The translations under genes and the position numbers were made by a program. This document shows, piece by piece, positions 49,370-56,267 of a DNA stretch of 64,000 nucleotides (its first letter is position 1; each line of letters starts with the position of its first letter). Location: NCBI GenBank assembly GCA_963707835.1, contig CAVPRI010000002.1, forward strand, positions 248,001 to 312,000, given 5' to 3'. Below the pieces are notes generated by a model. It worked only from the letters and a program-made list of their open reading frames with translations. It was not told the DNA's origin and searched no databases. Origin of the DNA: Bog-473 sp963707835. GTDB taxonomy: Bacteria; Actinomycetota; Acidimicrobiia; Acidimicrobiales; RAAP-2.

Positions 49370-51367
49370 ATGGCAGGCGTCATCTCGGTTGTACTCCCCG
49401 ACGGAACCACGCGGGAGGCGGCTGAGGGCACCACGGCTGGTGAGCTGGCCCGCTCCATCGGCGCCCGCCTGGCCAAGGCTGCCGTCGTGGCCACCGTCGA
49501 CGGGCGTGAGGTGGATCTCTCCACCGAGCTGACCGACGGAGCCAAGGTGGCGATCGTCACTGCCGACTCCGAGGCTGGCCGAACGGTGCTGCGGCACTCG
49601 ACGGCGCACGTCATGGCCCAGGCGGTCCGGCGCCTGTGGCCCGGTGCCAAGTACGCCATCGGGCCCGTCATCGAGAACGGCTTCTATTACGACTTCGAGC
49701 TGCCCGACGGGGCCCACTTCAGCGACGACGACCTGGAGCGGATCGACGCGGAGATGAGGGTGATCATCGACGAGGACCAGCCCTTCGTCCGCCACGATCA
49801 CACCCTGGACGAGGGCCTCGAGATCTTCGCGGACCAGCCGTTCAAGCAGGAGATCATCGAGGCCGTCGGCGGGGGCGCAGACGAGGTGGACGCGGCCGGG
49901 TCCGGGGTGAGCACCTACCGGAACTCCGACGCCTTCATCGACCTGTGCCGGGGCCCCCACGTACCCTCGACGGGCCGGCTCGGTCACTTCAAGCTCATGC
50001 GCGTCGCCGGCGCGTACTGGCGGGGCGACGAGAAGCGCGAGCAGCTCCAGCGGATCTACGGGACGGCCTGGGAGTCGGAGAAGGCCCTCGCCGCGCATCT
50101 GCACCAGCTTGAGGAAGCAGAGCGGCGGGACCACCGCAAGCTCGGGGCCGAGCTCGATCTCTTCAGCTTCCCCGAGGAGATCGGTTCGGGCCTGGCCGTG
50201 TTCCACCCCAAGGGCGGCACCATACGGCGGCTCATGGAGGACTATTCGAGGCGCCGGCATGTCGAGGCCGGCTACGAGTTCGTCAACTCGCCGCACATCA
50301 CCAAGGGCGCACTCTTCGAGGAGTCCGGCCACCTCGACTGGTTCGCTGACGGCATGTACCCGCCCATGGAGCTCGACGGCGGCACGCAGTACTACCTGAA
50401 GCCCATGAACTGCCCGTTCCACATCCTGGTGTACCGCAGCCGCCAGCGCTCCTACCGCGAGCTGCCCATGCGCCTCTTCGAGTTCGGGACGGTCTACCGC
50501 TACGAGAAGTCCGGCGTGCTCCAGGGTCTCACCCGCGTGCGGGGCATGACCCAGGACGACGCGCACATCTTCTGCACCGCAGAGCAGATGTCCGTTGAGC
50601 TGGTGCGCACGCTGCACTTCGTGCTCGACCTGCTGCGCGACTACGGGCTGGGCGACTTCTACCTGGAGCTCTCCACCCGGCCGCCGGGCAAGGCGGTGGG
50701 CTCGGACGAGGAGTGGGAGACCGCCACCGCGGCGCTGCGCGAGACGGCGCTGGCCATGGGTCTCGACCTGGTCATCGACGAGGGGGGCGGGGCCTTCTAC
50801 GGTCCCAAGATCTCGGTGCAGGCACGCGACGCCATCGGCCGGACCTGGCAGATGTCGACAGTGCAGCTCGACTTCCAGCTGCCGCAGCGCTTCGGTCTCG
50901 AGTACGTGGGTGCCGACAACGCACGGCACCGGCCGATCATGATCCACCGGGCCCTCTTCGGCACGGTGGAGCGGTTCATGGCGGTGCTGATCGAGCACTA
51001 TGCCGGCGCGCTGCCCACCTGGCTCTCGCCCGAGCAGGTCCGGGTGATCGCGGTCACCGACGAGCAGGACGACTATGCCCATTCGGTGGTCGAGGCCTGC
51101 GCGGCCGCCGGCCTGCGGGCCACGGCCGACGTGAGTGGCGAGAAGCTCGGAGCGCGCATCCGCCGGGCCAAGCTGGCCAAGATCCCCTATGTGCTGGTGG
51201 TCGGGCCACGAGATGCGCCGGCGGGCACCGTGGGCGTGAACCGGCGGAGCTGGACGACGAAGCCCGAGCAGGACGTGGCGATCACCGACCTGGTGGCCGA
51301 GGTGACCGACGAAGTCGAGCGCAAGGGCTTGCCCGAGGACCGCGCTCCGGCCGACGGTCCAGCGTGA
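49370..51367 (+). CDS. thrS: Threonyl-tRNA synthetase
   Basis: 665 residues from ATG 49370 (AGGAG-AAGGG upstream). TGS domain 1-66 (ISVVLPDGTTREAAEGTTAG), the SAD editing domain with HSTAHVMAQAVRRLWPGAKY, class II catalytic core with motif 2 RLFEFGTVYRYEKSGVLQGL and zinc ligands in PMNCPFHILVY, DDAHIFC and MIHRALFGTVERF, then the anticodon-binding domain (VIAVTDEQDDYAHSVVEACA). Charges tRNA-Thr. Gene order with the HIT gene matches mycobacterial Rv2614c-Rv2613c. Confidence 0.97.
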   Translation: MAGVISVVLPDGTTREAAEGTTAGELARSIGARLAKAAVVATVDGREVDLSTELTDGAKVAIVTADSEAGRTVLRHSTAHVMAQAVRRLWPGAKYAIGPVIENGFYYDFELPDGAHFSDDDLERIDAEMRVIIDEDQPFVRHDHTLDEGLEIFADQPFKQEIIEAVGGGADEVDAAGSGVSTYRNSDAFIDLCRGPHVPSTGRLGHFKLMRVAGAYWRGDEKREQLQRIYGTAWESEKALAAHLHQLEEAERRDHRKLGAELDLFSFPEEIGSGLAVFHPKGGTIRRLMEDYSRRRHVEAGYEFVNSPHITKGALFEESGHLDWFADGMYPPMELDGGTQYYLKPMNCPFHILVYRSRQRSYRELPMRLFEFGTVYRYEKSGVLQGLTRVRGMTQDDAHIFCTAEQMSVELVRTLHFVLDLLRDYGLGDFYLELSTRPPGKAVGSDEEWETATAALRETALAMGLDLVIDEGGGAFYGPKISVQARDAIGRTWQMSTVQLDFQLPQRFGLEYVGADNARHRPIMIHRALFGTVERFMAVLIEHYAGALPTWLSPEQVRVIAVTDEQDDYAHSVVEACAAAGLRATADVSGEKLGARIRRAKLAKIPYVLVVGPRDAPAGTVGVNRRSWTTKPEQDVAITDLVAEVTDEVERKGLPEDRAPADGPA

Positions 51368-51383
51368 AGGTGCGGTCTTTGCC

Positions 51384-51905
51384 GTGAGCCTCGATCACCT
51401 CTGGGCGGGGTGGCGCCGCGAGTACATCGTCGAGGCGACGGCGCGTGAGCGTGCCGGGGAGCTCGTGGACGACGAGGCCGGGTGTGTCTTTTGCCGGTTG
51501 GCGAGCAGCGGCCCGCCCTCAGAGGACAATCTCGTGGTCTGGCGGGGCGAGCTGACCTTCGTCGTCATGAACGCCTACCCCTATGCCAGCGGGCACGTGC
51601 TGGTGTTGCCGCTGCGGCACGTGGCGAGCCTCGACGAGTGCACCGATGACGAGTCGTCCGAGCTGTGGTCGGCCACGCGCCGGGCGGTCGCCGCTCTCGG
51701 CGCCGCCTACGAGCCCGACGGGCTCAACATGGGGGCCAATCTCGGGCGTGCCGCCGGGGCGGGGATCCCCGGCCACGTCCATCTCCACGTCCTGCCGCGC
51801 TGGTCGGGTGACACCAACTTCATGACCTCGGTGGCCGAGACCAGGGTCCTGCCCGAGACGTTGCCGCTGTCGTGGAAGAGGGTCACCGACGCCTGGCCCC
51901 TCTGA
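51384..51905 (+). CDS. HIT-family Ap4A phosphorylase/adenylyltransferase-like protein
   Basis: 173 residues from GTG 51384, 16 bp after thrS. CVFCRLASSGPPSEDNLVVW (Zn-type Cys pair), FVVMNAYPYASGHVLVLPLR and the histidine triad GHVHLHVLPRW. It matches the size and layout of Rv2613c, which cleaves Ap4A with phosphate. In mycobacteria pgsA follows directly; here it is 10 kb away. Confidence 0.9.
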   Translation: MSLDHLWAGWRREYIVEATARERAGELVDDEAGCVFCRLASSGPPSEDNLVVWRGELTFVVMNAYPYASGHVLVLPLRHVASLDECTDDESSELWSATRRAVAALGAAYEPDGLNMGANLGRAAGAGIPGHVHLHVLPRWSGDTNFMTSVAETRVLPETLPLSWKRVTDAWPL

Positions 51906-51978
51906 CGACCCACGCCGGGCCACGCGTCGTTGGCGCACCTGGCCGGCGTGGCGTGCGCTTCGTCGCGCGTGGCCCTTC

Positions 51979-53112
51979 GTGCGCGTGGTCGCCGGTATCG
52001 CCCTGGCGGTGGCCGTGCTGTGGGTCCTGTCCTCGAAGACCTCGGAGCTGTCGGGCATAGGGGCCATCTTCAAGTCGTCGGACTGGTGGTGGATCGGTCC
52101 CGCCGTGGTTGCCGAGATCGGCTCGTACTTCTGCTTCACGGCGATGCAGTACGAGCTGCTCAAGGCGGGGCACCTTCGTGCACCCTGGACGCCGCTGGTG
52201 AAGCTGTCGTTCGCGTCGCAGGCCATCACCAACTCGCTGCCGATCGGCAACGCCGTCGCCACTGTGTACGGCTTCCGCTGGTTCCGTCGTTTCGGCGCTG
52301 ACAACACGTTGGCCGTGTGGGCGCTCGCCGGGACCCTGGTGGCCGCGATCGTGAGCCTCTCGCTCCTGGCCGTGGTGGGCCTCGGGATGGCGGCCGACCA
52401 GGGTGCCGCCTTCGACCTCGTCCCGGCGCTGATCGGCACCTTCGCCATCATGGTCGGCATCGGCTCGCTCTTCGTGTACGAGCGGCCGCTGCATGCCGTG
52501 GTCTCGGGCACGATCCGGCTCTCGGTGGCGTTGACCGGGCGGCCGCGGGGGGACACCGCCGCCGAGATCGACCGGATCATGGCCTGGATGACAGCGGTGC
52601 GCCTCAGCTGGGGTCAGATCGGGCGCATCGTGTTCTGGGGCACGGCCAACTGGCTGCTCGATTGCGCCTGCTTCGCCATGATGTTCGTGGCCATCGATGT
52701 TCCTATCCCGTGGGCCGGACTCCTGCTCGCCTACGGGGCGGGGCAACTGGCGGCCACCCTCCCGATCACGCCCGGTGGGCTCGGGGTCGTGGAGGGCTCG
52801 ATCACGGTGGCCCTGGTGGCGTTCGGGGGGGCCGAGGCGAGCACCGCTTCGGCCGTGCTCTTGTACCGGGTCGTCAGCTTCTGGATGATCCTGGGCGTCG
52901 GCTGGCTCTTCGTGGGCCAGCTGGCCCTGCAGGTCCGGTGGGGCCGCTGGCCCCGGCAGGCCTTGGCCAGCGAGGTGGAGGCCGGCCCTGAGGCGTACGG
53001 GGTCCTGGCTGCGCCAGAGGGCGTGCCCGCCGCCGGGTCTCCCGGGACGTTGGTGCCCCACTCTGATCCCCCCTCGGCCGACCCCACCTTGGCCACGGAG
53101 GGCGAGGGATGA
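51979..53112 (+). CDS. YbhN/UPF0104-type flippase-like membrane protein
   Basis: 377 residues as read from GTG 51979. Eight or so transmembrane helices; SFASQAITNSLPIGNAVATV and GAGQLAATLPITPGGLGVVE are the two signature stretches of the lysylphosphatidylglycerol synthetase/YbhN membrane family. The hydrophilic C-terminus (about 45 residues) is Pro/Gly-rich. Coding-like sequence (RRWRTWPAWRALRRAWPFVR) extends upstream in frame to about 51901 without a standard start codon, so the true N-terminus is longer. It may move a lipid-linked intermediate. Confidence 0.75.
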   Translation: MRVVAGIALAVAVLWVLSSKTSELSGIGAIFKSSDWWWIGPAVVAEIGSYFCFTAMQYELLKAGHLRAPWTPLVKLSFASQAITNSLPIGNAVATVYGFRWFRRFGADNTLAVWALAGTLVAAIVSLSLLAVVGLGMAADQGAAFDLVPALIGTFAIMVGIGSLFVYERPLHAVVSGTIRLSVALTGRPRGDTAAEIDRIMAWMTAVRLSWGQIGRIVFWGTANWLLDCACFAMMFVAIDVPIPWAGLLLAYGAGQLAATLPITPGGLGVVEGSITVALVAFGGAEASTASAVLLYRVVSFWMILGVGWLFVGQLALQVRWGRWPRQALASEVEAGPEAYGVLAAPEGVPAAGSPGTLVPHSDPPSADPTLATEGEG

Positions 53113-53543
53113 GGCGGCCGGCCCGCCGTATGGTGGCCGCCGTGGCCGGCCTGGTGCTGGCCTCGGGGTTGCTCGCGTCCTGCTCGGCGGCGCGGAGTGA
53201 CGTGGGAACGTCGAACGAGTCGTGTTATCTGGCCCTGCCGACGGCGACCCGGGCCGTCGAGGGACAGGGGCACCTGACCGGCGTCCGTCGGTACACCCTG
53301 AGCGCCTTGCGCTCGATGGCGCCGCGCCTCTACGGGCGCCTGGCGGACGACGTGCCGCCCGGCCATGCCGTGTGCGTGGTGGCGTATACGGGCCAGTTCG
53401 ATGCCGCCCACGTCGCCAAGCCCCTCGGCCGGGCCTCGGGCCACGTGGCCGTCGTCGTGGTGGCCATCCCGGGCCAGCAGCTGCTCGGAACGCTGATCCT
53501 CACCAAGGTTCCGGTGCGCTTCGGGCACACCCATCCGTTCTGA
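53109..53543 (+). CDS. Predicted lipoprotein of unknown function
   Basis: 144 residues; ATG 53109 overlaps the preceding stop (ATGA). Signal sequence RRPARRMVAAVAGLVLASGL followed by lipobox LASC with Cys25. The mature part has two further Cys (ESCYLAL, AVCVVAYTG) likely to form a disulfide, and no recognised domain. Coupled to the flippase-like gene, so probably acts with it at the outer face of the membrane. Confidence 0.68.
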   Translation: MRRPARRMVAAVAGLVLASGLLASCSAARSDVGTSNESCYLALPTATRAVEGQGHLTGVRRYTLSALRSMAPRLYGRLADDVPPGHAVCVVAYTGQFDAAHVAKPLGRASGHVAVVVVAIPGQQLLGTLILTKVPVRFGHTHPF

Positions 53544-54002
53544 CGCGGCCGATTTCCCGTCGGACCGGTCTCGCCGGATCGAGGCCCTTCACCTGGGCCG
53601 CAGCGATCCTTGGCTCCGCGGGAGCCGCCAGGGCGGTTGCAGATTGTGACTTTCCTCCCTGGTGGCCACCAGGGGACAGCCCTAGGTTCCAATCGGGCCC
53701 CGACTCGGCGCCCACGGGGGGAGCGACGAACGGTGTCTCGTGGATTCAGCACGGTTACCGCGCGCAGACGCGCTGCGCTGAGGGTCGGACCCGTTCGCCC
53801 GCCGTTACACATCCCGGTGCCACCGGCGTCAGGAGGTGCACCTCGATTCCCTGACCAGAAGACGGGATCGATGGGGCGATCCTGAGCAGCAAGGGCAACG
53901 TGATGATCCAGGGGCCATGTGTGGTCGCCGGGCCCCTGGGGAGCGAATGGCGAAACCGGTGCCTTTCTCATCAAGCAAACCAACCAAGAGAAGGAGCACC
54001 AC
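53544..54002 (+). other. 459-bp gap with hairpins before the secreted cluster
   Basis: No gene seen. It holds a perfect 18-bp palindrome CCCTGGTGGCCACCAGGG (53657-53674) and a stem CCAGGGGCC/GGCCCCTGG (53908-53916/53931-53939), the latter 63 nt before the GTG at 54003. The length and structure suggest a long 5' leader. Confidence 0.5.
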
Positions 54003-55196
54003 GTGAAGATGAAGAAGGGAAGGAAGCGCGCCGTCATCGGCGCCGTCGCCGGGGTCGTCCTCGGGGCGACCGCAGCGTTTGCGTACTTCACCACGACCGG
54101 GTCCGGTGCGGGAACCGCCCAGACTGGTTCTGGCACAGCAGTGTCGATCACCCAGATCGGTGCGGGATACGACAGTCTGGTCACGACCAACGATCCGAAC
54201 ACCGCGTACATCCAGGACCAGTGCTTGGACTGCGCGTCGATCAGCCAGTTCGGCAACGACGTCACCCTGGCCAACTCGGCACCGATGCAACGGCTGATCA
54301 GTGCGGTCGTGGCCTTCCGCAATTGGGGGCCGGCGGTCAGCAACGTTCCCATCACGCTCACCCTCAGCAGCGGGCAGAGCCAAACGGTGGTCCAGAACGT
54401 CCCGGCGGACCAGCCCAACGGCAGGCCGACGACCTTCAACGTCACCTTCCCGTTCGCGACGCACCCCTACGTGCCCAACGAGTTCGTGTACTCGATCTCG
54501 TTTCCCACTGCGTACAGCGACCCGGGGAACACCCAACCGCACGCGGACGGGCTGAACGTGGCTTTGTCGGACTCTTTCACCCAACTCTCGGTGGGCACGG
54601 ACACCCACCCGGGAACGGTGTGGGTGCAGACCAATCAGGGGGCGGGCATCGCGGGTGACTTCCCGTCGTGCACCGTGCCGAGCGGGAACACCTGGCAGCA
54701 AGTGCCCGTCAACTGCGGGCCGTCCGCACCGGGCAACCCCGGCGCCTATGGCAACACCAACCCGCCGACTGGCAACGCTGACATCCCAGCCGTGGAGTTC
54801 AACGTCTTGGGTGGCACGGCGGCCCCGCTGTACCCGGGAGCTCCGGGACAGCCGGTCGACTTTGCCGTCACCAATCCTGGCGGGAGCAGCGTGCACGTCA
54901 GCGCGCTGACCATCAAGGTCGGGGACGGGGTCAATGCCAGTAGCAGCACCGGGTCCGGCGGCTGTAACGCCGCCAACGTGGGCTCGCCTGTTCAGGTGGC
55001 CTGGTACCAGCTCAGCCCGTACACGGATTCGGCTGGGTTGCAGGAGAACCTCACCAACGGTGGGTCCGGTTGGACCATTCCCCCGGGGACGACGTACTTC
55101 AGCCCCACGGGCGTCTCGATTCAGATGATCGATTCGGGTACGAATCAGGATGCCTGTGAGAACGCCACGGTGATCCTCGGGTTCTCGGCCAGCTGA
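54003..55196 (+). CDS. Secreted protein with SipW-cognate-like N-terminus (cluster protein 1)
   Basis: 397 residues from GTG 54003; AAGGAG lies 6 nt upstream. The N-terminus KMKKGRKRAVIGAVAGVVLG then ATAAFA-YFTTTGSGAG resembles the TasA/camelysin signal type cleaved by SipW after A-x-A before YF. The mature part is Asn/Thr/Gly-rich and beta-like (NVPITLTLSSGQSQTVVQNV, FNVLGGTAAPLYPGAPGQPV), with a CLDC pair and three other Cys. It ends ATVILGFSAS. No family recognised. First of three consecutive proteins with this N-terminus. A strong nested hairpin follows. Confidence 0.7.
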   Translation: MKMKKGRKRAVIGAVAGVVLGATAAFAYFTTTGSGAGTAQTGSGTAVSITQIGAGYDSLVTTNDPNTAYIQDQCLDCASISQFGNDVTLANSAPMQRLISAVVAFRNWGPAVSNVPITLTLSSGQSQTVVQNVPADQPNGRPTTFNVTFPFATHPYVPNEFVYSISFPTAYSDPGNTQPHADGLNVALSDSFTQLSVGTDTHPGTVWVQTNQGAGIAGDFPSCTVPSGNTWQQVPVNCGPSAPGNPGAYGNTNPPTGNADIPAVEFNVLGGTAAPLYPGAPGQPVDFAVTNPGGSSVHVSALTIKVGDGVNASSSTGSGGCNAANVGSPVQVAWYQLSPYTDSAGLQENLTNGGSGWTIPPGTTYFSPTGVSIQMIDSGTNQDACENATVILGFSAS

Positions 55197-55204
55197 GGTC
55201 CGAG

Positions 55205-55299
55205 CACGGCGCGGCTTCTGCCGTAGCCGACTGAGGAGGCCCGGAGGCCGGGTCGCGGACCAACGTGTTCGCGACCCGGCCTCCCGAGGCCGCGCCGTG
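55205..55299 (+). terminator. Nested hairpin after cluster protein 1
   Basis: Outer stem CACGGCGCGGC (55205-55215) with GCCGCGCCGTG (55289-55299), inner stem GGAGGCCGGGTCGCG (55243-55257) with CGCGACCCGGCCTCC (55270-55284), all perfect. No T-run, so possibly a Rho-type, stability or processing structure. Confidence 0.6.
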
Positions 55300-55329
55300 T
55301 CGAGACGACACTGCGGCGTGGTCAGCGAA

Positions 55330-55358
55330 GGACGTCAGGGGAGTCTCTCCTGACGTCC
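55330..55358 (+). other. Second hairpin before cluster protein 2
   Basis: GGACGTCAGG (55330-55339) with CCTGACGTCC (55349-55358), a 9-nt loop. It could end the upstream transcript or act in the leader of the next gene. Confidence 0.45.
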
Positions 55359-55460
55359 CTCGGTGAGTACGCCAAATCTCTGGAATTCGAGTTGTGCGAG
55401 TCGGCGTGGTCGACGTGGTGAAGGCCGGCCCCGCGGAGCGTGCAAGGTGACGGTCACGTC

Positions 55461-56267
55461 ATGAGCCGGGGCCAGCACGCGCGCAAGTGGGGCCGGGAGC
55501 CGGTGATCGCGATCGACAGGCGGAGTTCGGTCGGGCCGCCGGTCCAGGAGCCGCATCCGGTGGACCCCGAGGCGGCACTCGGCCAGATCGGTGGCGCCCA
55601 CGTGAGGGCGGGCGAGCCACTGGTGGCCGGGATCCGAGGAGCCCACGTGCGGGCGGACGACCCTCTCGTACGCAGGATCTTCGGTGTCCACGTGCGAGCC
55701 GATGACCCTTTGGCCGCTGAGGCCCCGAACACCGGGGTGGGCGCGGACGAGACGGTCGAGGTCGTGGCTCGGTCGTCCAGGTCAGGGCGTCGCCACTGGC
55801 ACGTGGTGCCAGTGGTGGGAACTCTCGGAGCGCTGGTCGCCGGCCTCGCTGCGGGCGGCGCCTACGCCTACTTCGCCTCCACGGGTTCGGGCGCCGGCCA
55901 GAACATGGTGGGGAGCCCCGTGAGCGTCACCGTCACCGCCGAGAGCGGGCCCGCTGCCCTCCTGCCGGGAGGTACCGGTGGGCTCTCCTTCAGCCTGCAC
56001 AATCCCAATCCCTTCGGAGCCACTTTCACCCAGGTCCTCACCGTTGGCACACCGGTCTCGGGCAACACGGTGGCGTGCCCGTCCAGCAACCTCAGCGTCG
56101 TCGGGAGCTCACCTTCCACCTTGTCGCAGGCGATCACGGTAGGTGCAGGTGCGACGAGTGGAACGGAGTCGATGGCCGACTTCGTGAGGCTGGCCGCCGG
56201 CGCTCCGAACGCCTGCCAGGGCGTCACCTTCACCGTCACCTTCACCTTGTCGGGACACTCCTCGTGA
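55461..56267 (+). CDS. Membrane-anchored/secreted protein with SipW-cognate-like segment and HVRADDPL repeats (cluster protein 2)
   Basis: 269 residues from ATG 55461. The first 105 residues are hydrophilic and contain three tandem units around HVRAGEPLV, HVRADDPLV and HVRADDPLA (55590-55715). A hydrophobic segment follows (VVPVVGTLGALVAGLAAGGA) and then YAYFASTGSGAGQNMV, the same motif as cluster protein 1. The outer part (about 130 residues) is beta-rich: SVTVTAESGPAALLPGGTGG, GLSFSLHNPNPFGATFTQVL. Such a long cytoplasmic head before this type of signal is unusual. The stop overlaps the next start (GTGA). Confidence 0.65.
   Translation: MSRGQHARKWGREPVIAIDRRSSVGPPVQEPHPVDPEAALGQIGGAHVRAGEPLVAGIRGAHVRADDPLVRRIFGVHVRADDPLAAEAPNTGVGADETVEVVARSSRSGRRHWHVVPVVGTLGALVAGLAAGGAYAYFASTGSGAGQNMVGSPVSVTVTAESGPAALLPGGTGGLSFSLHNPNPFGATFTQVLTVGTPVSGNTVACPSSNLSVVGSSPSTLSQAITVGAGATSGTESMADFVRLAAGAPNACQGVTFTVTFTLSGHSS

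Noticed and set aside
53640..54002. c-di-GMP or other known riboswitch before the secreted cluster
   Set aside because: Stems are present but no conserved riboswitch core sequence could be matched.
54746..54976. Short minus-strand ORF within cluster protein 1
   Set aside because: No start context and entirely antisense to a gene with RBS and signal sequence.
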